From: Streptomyces sp. NBC_00425
Lineage (GTDB): Bacteria; Actinomycetota; Actinomycetes; Streptomycetales; Streptomycetaceae
Direction of reading: 5' to 3'
Assembly: GCF_036030735.1 (NCBI RefSeq)
Contig: NZ_CP107928.1
Coordinates: forward strand, 5,580,001-5,644,000
DNA length: 64,000 nt
Shown here: positions 18,350 through 26,987 of the stretch, piece after piece
Position numbering within the stretch: the stretch's first letter is position 1
Layout: each line of letters begins with the position of its first letter
Notes under the pieces: generated by a model
The model's input: only the letters and a program-made list of their open reading frames with translations
The model's database searches: none
Told to the model about the DNA's origin: nothing
Translations under genes and position numbers: made by a program

Positions 18350-19261
18350 ATGACTCAGTCGCACCCACGGATCAGCAAGGCTGTCATCCCCGCAGCCGGT
18401 CTCGGCACCCGGTTCCTGCCGGCGACCAAGGCCACTCCCAAGGAGATGCTGCCGGTCGTGGACAAGCCCGCTATCCAGTACGTGGTCGAGGAGGCCGTCT
18501 CCGCCGGCCTCGACGACGTCCTCATGGTCACCGGCCGCAACAAGCGCCCCCTCGAGGACCACTTCGACCGCAACTACGAACTCGAGTCGGCCCTGCAGAA
18601 GAAGGGCGACGCCGCGCGGCTCGCCAAGGTGCAGCAGTCCAGCGACCTCGCGACGATGCACTACGTCCGCCAGGGCGACCCCAGGGGCCTCGGCCACGCC
18701 GTCCTGTGCGCGGCCCCGCACGTCGGACAGGAGCCGTTCGCCGTCCTGCTCGGCGACGACCTGATCGACCCCCGCGACCCGCTGCTCCGGCGGATGATCG
18801 AGGTGCGGGAGCAGCACGGCGGCAGCGTCGTCGCCCTCATGGAGGTCGCCCCCGAGCAGATCCACCTGTACGGCTGCGCGGCCGTGGAGACCACCGTGGA
18901 CGGCGACGTCGTCAAGGTGACGGGCCTCGTGGAGAAGCCGGACCCGGCGGACGCCCCCTCGAACTACGCCATCATCGGCCGCTATGTGCTCGACCCGGGC
19001 GTGTTCGGCGTGCTGCGCGAGACCGAGCCCGGCCGCGGCGGCGAGATCCAGCTGACCGACGCCCTCCAGCAGCTCGCGCTGGACGAGAAGGTCGGCGGTC
19101 CGGTCCACGGCGTCGTCTTCAAGGGCCGCCGCTATGACACCGGCGACCGCGGCGACTATCTGCGTGCCATTGTCAGACTCGCGTGCGAACGTGAGGATCT
19201 GGGTCCGGACTTCCGTTCCTGGCTTCGCCGTTACGTCACCGAGGAGATGCAGCAACTTTGA
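18350..19261 (+). CDS. galU: UTP--glucose-1-phosphate uridylyltransferase
   Basis: Makes UDP-glucose, precursor of cell-wall and capsular sugars and trehalose. The N-terminal nucleotide-binding loop is [39 protein letters not shown]; later motifs are [12 protein letters not shown] for metal binding, and [14 protein letters not shown]. 303 residues is normal. The transcript is probably leaderless: TAGTGT at 18337-18342 lies seven bases before the ATG, within an AT-rich stretch (18280-18310). The stop overlaps the next start (TTGA). Confidence 0.96.
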   Translation: MTQSHPRISKAVIPAAGLGTRFLPATKATPKEMLPVVDKPAIQYVVEEAVSAGLDDVLMVTGRNKRPLEDHFDRNYELESALQKKGDAARLAKVQQSSDLATMHYVRQGDPRGLGHAVLCAAPHVGQEPFAVLLGDDLIDPRDPLLRRMIEVREQHGGSVVALMEVAPEQIHLYGCAAVETTVDGDVVKVTGLVEKPDPADAPSNYAIIGRYVLDPGVFGVLRETEPGRGGEIQLTDALQQLALDEKVGGPVHGVVFKGRRYDTGDRGDYLRAIVRLACEREDLGPDFRSWLRRYVTEEMQQL

Positions 19262-20583
19262 GCACCGCCGCGCCCCGCCCCGCCGGCCAGGACCGACTCT
19301 GGTCGGTCGACGAGCATCTGGACGACATCCTCGCCGCCGTCCGCCCGCTGGAGCCCATCGAGCTGCAACTGCCCGACGCCCAGGGCTGTGTGCTCGTCGA
19401 GGACGTCACGGTGCCGGTCTCGCTGCCGCCCTTCGACAACAGCTCCATGGACGGCTACGCGGTACGGGTCGCGGACATCGCGGGCGCGAGCGAGGAGTTC
19501 CCCGCGGCGCTGGACGTCGTCGGGGACATCGCGGCGGGCCACCAGGCCGACCTGCTGCACGTGGGGCCGGGCCAGGCCGCCCGGATCATGACCGGCGCCC
19601 CGCTGCCGGGGGGCGCGGAGACCGTCGTCCCCGTGGAGTGGACCGACGGCGGGCTCGGCGAGGGCCCGGTCGGCGGCATGCGGGCCCGCAGTCTCGCCCC
19701 CGAGCAGGCTTCCGGGCAGGTGCGCGTGTACCGGCCCGCGGCGGCACGCGCGCACGTCCGCGCGAAGGGCAGCGACGTGCGGGCGGGCGACCGGGCCCTC
19801 GAAGCCGGCACCGTCCTCGGCCCGCCCCAGATCGCCCTGCTCGCCGCGATCGGCCGCGGCTCGGTGCGCGTGCACCCGCGCCCGCGCGTGGTCGTGATGT
19901 CCACCGGAAGCGAACTCGTCCAGCCCGGCGAGCCGCTCGGCAGCGGTCAGATCTACGACTCCAACAGCTTCGCCCTCACCGCCGCCGCTCGCGACGCCGG
20001 GGCCATCGCCTACCGGGTCGGCGCGGTCGCCGACGACGCCGACACCCTGCGCTCCACCATCGAGGACCAGCTCGTCCGCGCCGACCTCCTGGTCACCACC
20101 GGCGGGGTCAGCGTGGGCGCGTACGACGTCGTCAAGGAGGCCCTGGAGCACGTCGGCGACGAGGACGAGGAGGGCGGCGGCGTCGACTTCCGCAAGCTCG
20201 CCATGCAGCCCGGCAAGCCCCAGGGCTTCGGTACCGTCGGCCCCGACCACATCCCCCTGCTGGCCCTGCCCGGCAACCCCGTGTCGTCGTACGTCTCCTT
20301 CGAGCTCTTCGTGCGGCCCGCCATCCGCACCCTGATGGGACTCGAGGACGTCCACCGTCCCACCACGCGCGCGAAGCTGACCGCCGACGAGGCCCTGACC
20401 TCGCCGAAGGGCCGCAGACAGTTCCTGCGCGCCACCTACGCCGACGGCGCCGTCCGCCCGGTCGGCGGCGCCGGCTCCCACCTGGTCGCCGCCCTCGCGC
20501 ACGCCGACGCGCTGATCGTCGTCCCCGAGGACACGGAGTCCGTCGAGCCGGGCGCCGACGTCGAGGTGGTCCTCCTCGGCTGA
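19258..20583 (+). CDS. glp: gephyrin-like molybdotransferase Glp (MoeA family)
   Basis: MoeA-family protein inserting molybdate into molybdopterin. The 441 residues show [15 protein letters not shown], the [15 protein letters not shown] segment, and the MogA-like nucleotide-binding part [17 protein letters not shown] with [18 protein letters not shown]. Start TTG 19258 overlaps the galU stop, so translation is likely coupled. In corynebacteria the protein at this locus (Glp) binds FtsZ and a membrane receptor (GLPR) and acts in division; the receptor homologue SepX lies four genes downstream. Enzyme, divisome or both cannot be decided from sequence. Confidence 0.93.
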   Translation: MSTAAPRPAGQDRLWSVDEHLDDILAAVRPLEPIELQLPDAQGCVLVEDVTVPVSLPPFDNSSMDGYAVRVADIAGASEEFPAALDVVGDIAAGHQADLLHVGPGQAARIMTGAPLPGGAETVVPVEWTDGGLGEGPVGGMRARSLAPEQASGQVRVYRPAAARAHVRAKGSDVRAGDRALEAGTVLGPPQIALLAAIGRGSVRVHPRPRVVVMSTGSELVQPGEPLGSGQIYDSNSFALTAAARDAGAIAYRVGAVADDADTLRSTIEDQLVRADLLVTTGGVSVGAYDVVKEALEHVGDEDEEGGGVDFRKLAMQPGKPQGFGTVGPDHIPLLALPGNPVSSYVSFELFVRPAIRTLMGLEDVHRPTTRAKLTADEALTSPKGRRQFLRATYADGAVRPVGGAGSHLVAALAHADALIVVPEDTESVEPGADVEVVLLG

Positions 20584-20669
20584 GGCCTCCTGGTTGGGGG
20601 TACCGTGTCGCGCACAACAGGCCCCCGCGCCGCACCGCGCCGGGCCCGGACCGGGAGCGCCACACGACC

Positions 20670-21149
20670 ATGAGTACGCAGGACCGACTGACGCACATCG
20701 ACGACGCGGGCGCCGCCCGCATGGTCGACGTCTCCGGCAAGGACGTCACCTCCCGCACCGCCCGGGCCAGTGGGCGCGTCCTCGTCTCGCCCCGCGTGGT
20801 CGGGCTGCTGCGCGGCGAAGGGGTCCCCAAGGGGGACGCGCTGGCCACCGCGCGGATCGCGGGGATCATGGGCGCCAAGCGCACTCCCGACCTGATCCCG
20901 CTCTGCCACCCTCTCGCCGTCTCCGGTGTGAAACTGGACCTGTCGGTCGCGGACGACGCCGTGGAGATCACCGCCACGGTGAAGACGACGGACCGCACGG
21001 GCGTCGAGATGGAGGCCCTCACCGCGGTCTCCGTCGCCGCGCTCACCGTGATCGACATGGTCAAGGCGGTCGACAAGGGAGCGGTCATCACGGACGTGCG
21101 CGTGGAGGAGAAGACGGGCGGCAAGTCGGGCGACTGGAGCCGGACATGA
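20670..21149 (+). CDS. moaC: cyclic pyranopterin monophosphate synthase MoaC
   Basis: Second enzyme of molybdenum cofactor synthesis; forms cyclic pyranopterin monophosphate from the MoaA product. The 159 residues contain [41 protein letters not shown] and the active-site region [27 protein letters not shown] 20670; GGAG lies 12 bases upstream. It starts 86 nt after glp and its stop overlaps the next start (ATGA). Confidence 0.95.
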   Translation: MSTQDRLTHIDDAGAARMVDVSGKDVTSRTARASGRVLVSPRVVGLLRGEGVPKGDALATARIAGIMGAKRTPDLIPLCHPLAVSGVKLDLSVADDAVEITATVKTTDRTGVEMEALTAVSVAALTVIDMVKAVDKGAVITDVRVEEKTGGKSGDWSRT

Positions 21150-21703
21150 CACAGGACGCGAACCCCGGCGCGTCGGCCGGCGACACGGGACCGGCGCTGC
21201 TCGCGCCGTACGGCGCGCTGGTGGTCACCGCGTCCAACCGCGCGGCCGCGGGCGTCTACGAGGACCGGGGCGGCCCCCTGGTCGCCGAGGGCCTGCGCGG
21301 TTTCGGATTCGCCGTCGACGGCCCGCAGGTCGTGCCGGACGGCGACCCGGTCGAGGCCGCGCTGAGGGCCGGCGTCGAGGCGGGCTACGACGTCATCGTC
21401 ACCACCGGCGGCACCGGCGTCTCGCCCACCGACCGCACGCCGGAGGCGACCCGCGCGGTGCTCGACCTGGAGATCCCGGGCATCGCCGAGGCCGTCCGGG
21501 CCTACGGCCGCGACAAGGTGCCCACCTCGGCGCTCTCCCGCGGCCTGGCCGGTCTGGCGCGCGGCACGCTGATCGTCAACCTGCCGGGATCGACCGGTGG
21601 GGTGAAGGACGGCCTCGCCGTCCTCGAACCCCTGCTGATCCACGCCGTCGACCAGATCCGGGGCGGCGACCACCCCGGACCGAGCCGGGGAGGTGCGAGC
21701 TGA
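21146..21703 (+). CDS. mog: MogA/MoaB family molybdenum cofactor protein
   Basis: Molybdopterin adenylyltransferase-type protein that activates molybdopterin for metal insertion by MoeA. The 185 residues have [22 protein letters not shown], the substrate-binding [18 protein letters not shown], and the [12 protein letters not shown] loop. The start is ATG 21146 overlapping the moaC stop. Its own stop overlaps the CTG start of the next gene, so moaC-mog-rimJ form a coupled chain. Confidence 0.92.
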   Translation: MTQDANPGASAGDTGPALLAPYGALVVTASNRAAAGVYEDRGGPLVAEGLRGFGFAVDGPQVVPDGDPVEAALRAGVEAGYDVIVTTGGTGVSPTDRTPEATRAVLDLEIPGIAEAVRAYGRDKVPTSALSRGLAGLARGTLIVNLPGSTGGVKDGLAVLEPLLIHAVDQIRGGDHPGPSRGGAS

Positions 21704-22341
21704 ACAGCCCGTCCTGGCCCGTGGAACTGGTGGAGGGCGACATCGTCCTGCGGCCGATAAAGCTGCGCGACCAGCGGGTCTGGCGTGAGGTCAACCGGCG
21801 CAACCGGGACTGGCTGCGCCCCTGGGAGGCGACCATCCCGCCGCCCGCGCCGAGCGGACCGATCGCGCACCGGCCGACCTACCGTCAGATGGTCCGGCAC
21901 CTGCGCACCGAGGCGCACGCCGGACGGATGCTGCCGTTCGTCATCGAGTACCAGGGGCGGCTCGTCGGACAGTTGACCGTCGCGGGGATCACCTGGGGCT
22001 CCATGTGCTCCGGGCACGTCGGTTACTGGGTGGACGAGTCGGTGGCCGGCCGCGGAGTGATGCCGACCGCCGTGGCGCTCGTCGTCGACCACTGTTTCCG
22101 CACTGTCGGACTGCACCGCATCGAGGTCTGCATTCGGCCCGAGAACGGGCCCAGCCGCCGGGTGGTGGAGAAACTCGGATTCCGCGAGGAAGGGCTGCGG
22201 CCGCGCTATCTCCACATCGACGGGGCCTGGCGGGACCACCTCGTGTTCGCGCTGACGGCGGAGGAGGTCCCGGAGGGTCTGCTGAGCCGGTGGCGGCGCA
22301 CCCGTTCCACCAGCGTCCCCCGCGACCACCGCAACGCCTGA
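21700..22341 (+). CDS. GNAT family N-acetyltransferase, RimJ-like
   Basis: Acetyl-CoA-dependent N-acetyltransferase of the RimJ/RimL type. The fold is visible from LVEGDIVLRPIKLRDQRVWREVN to the acetyl-CoA loop SVAGRGVMPTAVALVVDHCF, then GLHRIEVCIRPENGPSRRVVEKLGFREEGLRPRYLHIDGAWRDHLVFAL. The start is read as CTG 21700: GGGGAGGTG lies at ideal distance, the codon overlaps the mog stop as CTGA, and it restores the expected N-terminus. GTG 21721 is the alternative but lacks a site. The rimJ neighbour of galU, glp and sepX is conserved in mycobacteria and corynebacteria; its substrate there is not known to me. Confidence 0.88.
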   Translation: MNSPSWPVELVEGDIVLRPIKLRDQRVWREVNRRNRDWLRPWEATIPPPAPSGPIAHRPTYRQMVRHLRTEAHAGRMLPFVIEYQGRLVGQLTVAGITWGSMCSGHVGYWVDESVAGRGVMPTAVALVVDHCFRTVGLHRIEVCIRPENGPSRRVVEKLGFREEGLRPRYLHIDGAWRDHLVFALTAEEVPEGLLSRWRRTRSTSVPRDHRNA

Positions 22342-22354
22342 CACCTGACGTCTG

Positions 22355-22372
22355 ACGCCGGACGTCCGGCGT
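22355..22372. terminator. perfect 18-bp palindrome after the moco/rimJ operon
   Basis: ACGCCGGAC is followed directly by its reverse complement GTCCGGCGT. A second pairing, TCAGCG with CGCTGA, follows within 30 nt. The position, 14 nt past the rimJ stop, suggests a terminator, although no T-tract is present. A protein binding site is possible. Confidence 0.45.
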
Positions 22373-22434
22373 TCAGCGTCTGGCGGCGAACCGCTGAACC
22401 CGAACACCTCGGCGAATGCCGACGGGAATCGCCA

Positions 22435-22621
22435 GGGTCCGGGAAATTGAATAAATGTTCGAAAGTGATCGAAGGTTGACCGTCTGGGGCGGGGAATTCG
22501 CGCCCTAGGCGGCCTGCTGATCGCATCGGTCACAAAAAAAGTTCGAAATATCAGCCGGATCGTGCGACACACCGACTCAATTGGCGGATGGCCTCACGCA
22601 AACCCCTCTACCGTGTGAGGC
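22435..22621 (+). promoter_or_regulatory. AT-rich upstream region and leaderless promoter of sepX
   Basis: This stretch is clearly AT-richer than its surroundings, with A7 at 22534-22540. The octamer GTTCGAAA occurs twice (22457-22464 and 22541-22548). A TACCGT -10 box (22609-22614) lies seven bases before the GTG start, so the transcript should be leaderless. The repeated octamers may bind a developmental regulator; which one cannot be told. Confidence 0.55.
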
Positions 22622-24043
22622 GTGAGCAGCAGCGGCCTCATCTACGCAGTCATCGTCGGGGCCTGGGCCGCCTACTTGGTGCCTATGTGGCTCCGTAGGC
22701 AGGACGAGCTGAACGAGGCCCGTCCTACGGAACGCTTCAGCACCGCCATCCGGCTGCTGTCCGGACGGGCGGGTATGGAGCGCCGGTACGCCAGGGACCT
22801 GAAGTCGCGCTCCACCGAGGAGGGGGAGCCCGTCGCCGACGCCTCGGACGCCGTCACCGACTCGGTGGACGTCCGGTCCTTCGCCATGCCCCCGACCCGA
22901 CCGCAGGTGACGGCCCACGTCCACGAGCGCGGCCAGGACCGCGGTGCGGACCGCGGCCAGGAGAGAGCGCCCGGCCGCTCGGAACCGGCGCGGGACCAGT
23001 CCCGTGAGCAGACGCGCGAACCGGTGCGCGAGCAGGCGGGCAGGGTCGCCGCCCGGGAACAGCGCGACCACAACGCCCGGCAGACGCACGACGACGCGTC
23101 CGCGGGCCATGCGTCCGCCGCCCACGGCACGGCTTCCGCCGCCGCCCGTGACGCGGGCTCGGCCGGCGGCTCCGCTGCCGCCGGCAGGCGGGTGCCGGAC
23201 GCCCGGCGCACGGCCTCCGCGCAGGCGGCCGCAGCGCGCGCCCAGCGCTCGAAGTCGCTCGCCCGCCGCCGGCGCACCACCGTGATGCTCTTCTTCGCCT
23301 TCACGATCGGCGCGGTCGTCGCGGCGGTCGGCGGCCTCGCCTTCCTCTGGGCGCCCGCCGTGCCCGCCGTCCTGCTCAGCGCGTACATCGGATACCTGCG
23401 CGCCCAGGAGCGCCGCCGCTTCGCGTTCCACATGGACCGCAGGCGCGCCGAGGTCGCCGCGCAGCGGCTGCGGGAGCGTCAGCCGCGCAGGCGCGCGCCC
23501 GCCCCGGCGAACGCGTCGTCCGCGGACCCCGGCCCCGGCGCCGGCGCAGAGGAACCGCACGCGGGCCCCGAACCGGAGACCGACCCGGGCCTGCTGGCGC
23601 TCGCCGCGGACCGCAGGGCGCTCGTCGAGCAGACGGACCACGCGGAGTGGATCGACCAGCAGCGCGAGCGGCAGCGCCGCCCCGGCCACGGCGACAGCTG
23701 GGACCCGGTCCCGGTGCCGCTGCCGACGTACGTGACCGCCCCGGTCGCGCCCCGGGCGACCTCCGACGTCGATCTCGGAGCGGCGGACGCCTGGAGCTCG
23801 GCCCGCTCCAGCTCGGTCGCCCCCGAGCACGACACGGCGGACGCCGGGGACGCGACGGCCACCGGATCGGACGACCCCGACCATGCGCGGGACGACGCCG
23901 CGGCGGAGGACAGGGGCGCGGAGGACGGCGAACGCAGCGACGCCCGGCGCGCGGCCTCGGCCCGGCGCTCCCGCGAGCGCGGCCGCACCCCGCTGTTCGA
24001 CCAGTACGAGGACGGCGAGCGTCCGCGGGCCGCCAACGAATGA
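22622..24043 (+). CDS. sepX: divisome-associated membrane protein SepX (GLPR family)
   Basis: Membrane protein of 473 residues. TM1 at about 5-24 ends in LVPMWLRR, a pattern shared with the corynebacterial Glp receptor GLPR and mycobacterial Rv0996. A long charged Arg/Glu/Gln/Ala-rich cytoplasmic region follows, then a helix pair at about 219-258. The C-terminal ~200 residues are disordered, Asp/Ala-rich, and end in LFDQYEDGERPRAANE. SepX is known in Streptomyces as a conserved protein needed for normal septation and sporulation. The identification rests on topology, N-terminal pattern and the galU-glp-rimJ synteny. GTG 22622, probably leaderless. Confidence 0.82.
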   Translation: MSSSGLIYAVIVGAWAAYLVPMWLRRQDELNEARPTERFSTAIRLLSGRAGMERRYARDLKSRSTEEGEPVADASDAVTDSVDVRSFAMPPTRPQVTAHVHERGQDRGADRGQERAPGRSEPARDQSREQTREPVREQAGRVAAREQRDHNARQTHDDASAGHASAAHGTASAAARDAGSAGGSAAAGRRVPDARRTASAQAAAARAQRSKSLARRRRTTVMLFFAFTIGAVVAAVGGLAFLWAPAVPAVLLSAYIGYLRAQERRRFAFHMDRRRAEVAAQRLRERQPRRRAPAPANASSADPGPGAGAEEPHAGPEPETDPGLLALAADRRALVEQTDHAEWIDQQRERQRRPGHGDSWDPVPVPLPTYVTAPVAPRATSDVDLGAADAWSSARSSSVAPEHDTADAGDATATGSDDPDHARDDAAAEDRGAEDGERSDARRAASARRSRERGRTPLFDQYEDGERPRAANE

Positions 24044-24123
24044 TCTCCGGCTCCCCGCCTCCGGCCTCGGGGAACGGATTTCCAAGCACGCCGACGGGGA
24101 TGCTAGAGTTTCACTCGTTGCAA

Positions 24124-24197
24124 GGGCCTGTGGCGCAGTCCGGTAGCGCACCTCGTTCGCATCGAGGGGGTCTGGGGTTCAAATCCCCACAGGTCCA
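24124..24197 (+). tRNA. tRNA-Ala (anticodon CGC)
   Basis: A 74-nt cloverleaf. The acceptor stem GGGCCTG pairs with CAGGTCC and contains G3:U70, the alanine identity wobble pair. The anticodon stem CCTCG/CGAGG encloses TTCGCAT with anticodon CGC. The T-arm is GGGGTTCAAATCCCC. The discriminator is A and 3' CCA is not encoded. It lies 80 nt after sepX and is followed by a strong terminator. Confidence 0.96.
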
Positions 24198-24206
24198 CTG
24201 CAGCTC

Positions 24207-24239
24207 AAAGCCCCGGTCGGGATTCCCGACCGGGGCTTT
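24207..24239. terminator. strong terminator hairpin after tRNA-Ala
   Basis: A perfect 15-bp stem (AAAGCCCCGGTCGGG and its complement) with a 3-nt loop, starting nine bases after the tRNA. Its symmetric AAA/TTT ends let it work in both directions, also for the convergent acetyltransferase gene at 24344. Confidence 0.9.
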
Positions 24240-24343
24240 GGCCATGTCGTACGGCAGTGACGTGCGGCGGCCGGCCTTCTTGGTCGGGGCCTGAGGCCGC
24301 GGGTGCGGCCCCAGGCGCGGAGGAAGTCCGAGAAGGCGCGCCC

Positions 24344-24826
24344 TCAGTGGGCGAGCGGCTTGGCGAAGCAGCGGCTCGCGTCGTACGTGCGGTAGTAGCC
24401 GAACTTCGTGCACGGCTCGTACCCGCTGGAGGTGTACAGGGCGATCGCCTCCGGCTGCTCGGTGCCGGTCTCCAGCACCATCCGGACACGGCCCGCGTCC
24501 CGCGCGCTCTCCTCCAGCGCGGTGAGCATCCGCCGTGCCAGGCCGCGTCCGCGCATGTCCCGGACCACGAACATCCGCTTCAGTTCGGCGTCGCCGTCCT
24601 GGTTGCCCTCGCCGTTCTCGTCCTGGCTGCGCCAGCCGCCGGTGGCGACCGGGCGGTCGGCCTCGTCGTAGGCGATCAGATAGACGCCGCGCGGCGGCTG
24701 GAAGTCGGCGGGCGCGAGGACGGTGGCGTCGCCGCCGTCGCCGTATCGCTCGTGGTACTCGGCCTGGACCTCGTCGTTGAGCTTGACCGCGTCGGGATGG
24801 TCGAAGGGGACCGGACGTATTCTCAC
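24344..24826 (-). CDS. GNAT family N-acetyltransferase
   Basis: A 160-residue acetyltransferase. The acetyl-CoA binding core is ELKRMFVVRDMRGRGLARRMLTALEESARDAG, preceded by VATGGWR and followed by ALYTSSGYEPCTKFGYY. This pattern is common in small actinobacterial GNATs of unknown substrate. GTG 24826 is chosen because TACTGT (24834-24839 on the complementary strand) stands seven bases upstream, fitting a leaderless transcript; GTG 24850 is possible. Confidence 0.87.
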   Translation of the reverse strand: MRIRPVPFDHPDAVKLNDEVQAEYHERYGDGGDATVLAPADFQPPRGVYLIAYDEADRPVATGGWRSQDENGEGNQDGDAELKRMFVVRDMRGRGLARRMLTALEESARDAGRVRMVLETGTEQPEAIALYTSSGYEPCTKFGYYRTYDASRCFAKPLAH

Positions 24827-24930
24827 GCCGAACACAGTACGTGTAGGCACAACCGAACCTTCGGCGTCCCCGTACGGCCGGGAACGGGACCAGGTCCGGC
24901 GCGGCGCCCGGCGGCCGGTATCGTGCCCGG
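24827..24930. promoter_or_regulatory. divergent pair of leaderless promoters
   Basis: The 104 nt between two divergent genes carry TACTGT reading left (24834-24839) and TATCGT reading right (24919-24924). Each is 6-7 nt from its GTG start, and no ribosome binding site is present for either. Both genes therefore appear to be transcribed from the start codon itself. Confidence 0.6.
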
Positions 24931-25734
24931 GTGCTGACCGTGACCTCCGTGAACGTGAATGGACTCCGCGCCGCCGCGAAGAAGGGCTTCGTCGAGTGGC
25001 TCGCGGACACCTCCGCCGACGTGCTGTGCCTGCAGGAGGTGCGAGCCGAGCCGGAGCAACTGCCGGAGGCGGTCCGGGCCCCCGAGGGCTGGCACGTCAC
25101 CCATGCCCCGGCCGCCGCCAAGGGCCGCGCCGGCGTCTCCCTCTACACCCGCCGTGAGCCGGACGCCGTCCGCGTGGGCTTCGGCTCGTCCGAGTTCGAC
25201 GGGTCCGGCCGCTACCTGGAGGCCGATCTGCCCGGTGTGACGGTCGCCTCCCTCTATCTGCCCTCCGGAGAGGTGGGCACCGAGCGGCAGGACGAGAAGC
25301 TCCGCTTCATGGGCGAGTTCCTCGCGTACCTCAAGGAGTTGCGCGCCCGCGCCGCCGCCGACGGCCGCGAGGTCCTCGTCTGCGGCGACTGGAACATCGC
25401 CCACCAGCAGGCGGACCTGAAGAACTGGCGCGCCAACGCCAAGAACTCCGGCTTCCTGCCCGAGGAGCGCGCCTGGCTCACCCGGGTCCTCACCCCGACG
25501 GACGGCGGCTACGTCGACGTCGTGCGCGAACTCCACCCGGAGGCGACGGGCCCGTACACCTGGTGGTCCTACCGGGGACGGGCCTTCGACAACGATTCAG
25601 GTTGGCGGATCGACCTCGCCGTTGCGACGCCCGGTCTTGCGGCGCGGGCCGTCAAGACGGTCGTGGAGCGCGCGGCCAGCCATGAGGAACGGTGGTCGGA
25701 CCATGCCCCGGTGACCGTGGTGTTCGCGCTGTGA
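24931..25734 (+). CDS. exodeoxyribonuclease III / AP endonuclease
   Basis: Mg-dependent exonuclease III (ExoA/Xth type) of base excision repair, cutting at abasic sites. The 267 residues show the full set of EEP-fold motifs: SVNVNGLRA, CLQEV with the metal Glu, GDWNIAH, an IDLA segment, and the catalytic WSDHAPVTVVF at the end. GTG 24931 with TATCGT six bases upstream suggests a leaderless mRNA. Confidence 0.94.
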   Translation: MLTVTSVNVNGLRAAAKKGFVEWLADTSADVLCLQEVRAEPEQLPEAVRAPEGWHVTHAPAAAKGRAGVSLYTRREPDAVRVGFGSSEFDGSGRYLEADLPGVTVASLYLPSGEVGTERQDEKLRFMGEFLAYLKELRARAAADGREVLVCGDWNIAHQQADLKNWRANAKNSGFLPEERAWLTRVLTPTDGGYVDVVRELHPEATGPYTWWSYRGRAFDNDSGWRIDLAVATPGLAARAVKTVVERAASHEERWSDHAPVTVVFAL

Positions 25735-25776
25735 CGAGGACGGGCGTGGGGCGCCGCTGACCGCGACGCCCGCGGC

Positions 25777-26874
25777 GTGAACAATCGGCCGCATGACGAC
25801 AGCCGCGGGCGCGCCGCCCACGCACAGCACACCGCCGGGCTCGGCCGGGCGTTCCTGACGGGCGGGGTGACCGGGGCGTCGCTGACGGCCTTCATCGGCG
25901 GGTGCGTCGTCGAGAAGGTGGCGTTGGTCGTCGTGGGGCTGGTCCTGCCCGCGGTTTACGGGCTTCTCTTCCTCCTCGCCACGCTGCCGCGCCGGGCCCG
26001 TGAGGCGGCCGTCGTACCGTGCACGGCGGTCGCGATGATCGAGAGCCTGAAGGCCGTCGGGGGTGAGAGCAGCGACGTACCGGTGCGGTTCGAACTGACC
26101 GTGGCGCCGGACGACGCGCCCGCGTTCCGCGTCGAGGTGCGGCAGGACGTCAATCTCGTCGAGCTTCCCGACTACCGGCCGCGCGGGATCGTGGTGGTCG
26201 AGTATCCGCCGGACCGGCCGTGGAAGACGCGGATCGTGAAGCGGCCGACGCGGCAGTGGGAGGAGCGGGCGGCCGCGGCCCGCGTGGACTCGGCGCCCGG
26301 TCCGGCCATGAAGAGCGACACCCCGGTGGGCTGTGCCGGCGGTCTCCTCGTCCTCCTCGGTCTGCTGCTCGGCACGGCGGCCGTGCTCCTGCTCTTCCGC
26401 GGCGACCTGTGCGACTCCCACGAGGGCGAGCGCGGCGCTCCCGGGCCGTCCGTCTCCTCCTCGTCGTCCACGGCGACCGTGACGTCGGCGACGGGCACCG
26501 TCACCGTCGGTCCTGGCCGGTCGATGCTCGACCAGGGCGAACTGCGCCAGGCCGTCGAGTCGCTGACGCGGGGCGCGGACAAGCGCCGGGCACTCGTCGT
26601 CGTCGTGCAGGACCGCCTGCTGACGGTCGTCTTCTCCCCCACGGGTGTGAAGAGCGCCGGGTTCGACCCGCGTTCCCTGCCCTACGATCGCTTCCCCGCG
26701 CTGGTCGAGGAGGCCCGGACCGGCCTCGGCGTCGGCTCCCCGCGGAGCTGGCAGTTGACGGCCGACGGCGTCACCGGGTCGCTCACGCTCAGGATCGTGG
26801 TCACCGGCGACGGGGGCACGGGAACGCTGGAGGCGGACGGGAAGGGCAAAGTGCTCCGGCGCAGCGGCGGTTGA
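25777..26874 (+). CDS. hypothetical membrane protein
   Basis: A 365-residue protein without a family I recognise. Two adjacent hydrophobic segments lie near the N-terminus (about 28-45 and 48-68). A soluble region with VPVRFELTVAPDDAPAFRVEVRQDVNLVELPDYRPRG follows, then a third hydrophobic segment (about 185-207, GGLLVLLGLLLGTAAVLLLF). A Ser/Thr-rich linker and a C-terminal alpha/beta region complete it. GTG 25777 is a weak start with no clear binding site. Confidence 0.6.
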   Translation: MNNRPHDDSRGRAAHAQHTAGLGRAFLTGGVTGASLTAFIGGCVVEKVALVVVGLVLPAVYGLLFLLATLPRRAREAAVVPCTAVAMIESLKAVGGESSDVPVRFELTVAPDDAPAFRVEVRQDVNLVELPDYRPRGIVVVEYPPDRPWKTRIVKRPTRQWEERAAAARVDSAPGPAMKSDTPVGCAGGLLVLLGLLLGTAAVLLLFRGDLCDSHEGERGAPGPSVSSSSSTATVTSATGTVTVGPGRSMLDQGELRQAVESLTRGADKRRALVVVVQDRLLTVVFSPTGVKSAGFDPRSLPYDRFPALVEEARTGLGVGSPRSWQLTADGVTGSLTLRIVVTGDGGTGTLEADGKGKVLRRSGG

Positions 26875-26987
26875 CGGCAGCGGTGGTCGACGGCATCGGC
26901 GGGAGGCGGCCGCCGGGCGGAAGGGCGTCGTGACGTAGGCCGTCGTGACCTGGGCCGTCGGCATCGGTTCCCTCGCGCGAGGGATCG

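Noticed and set aside
24124..24239. tRNA-Ala as an integration site
   Set aside because: The tRNA is followed directly by a terminator and core genes; no integrase and no duplicated tRNA 3' end was seen.
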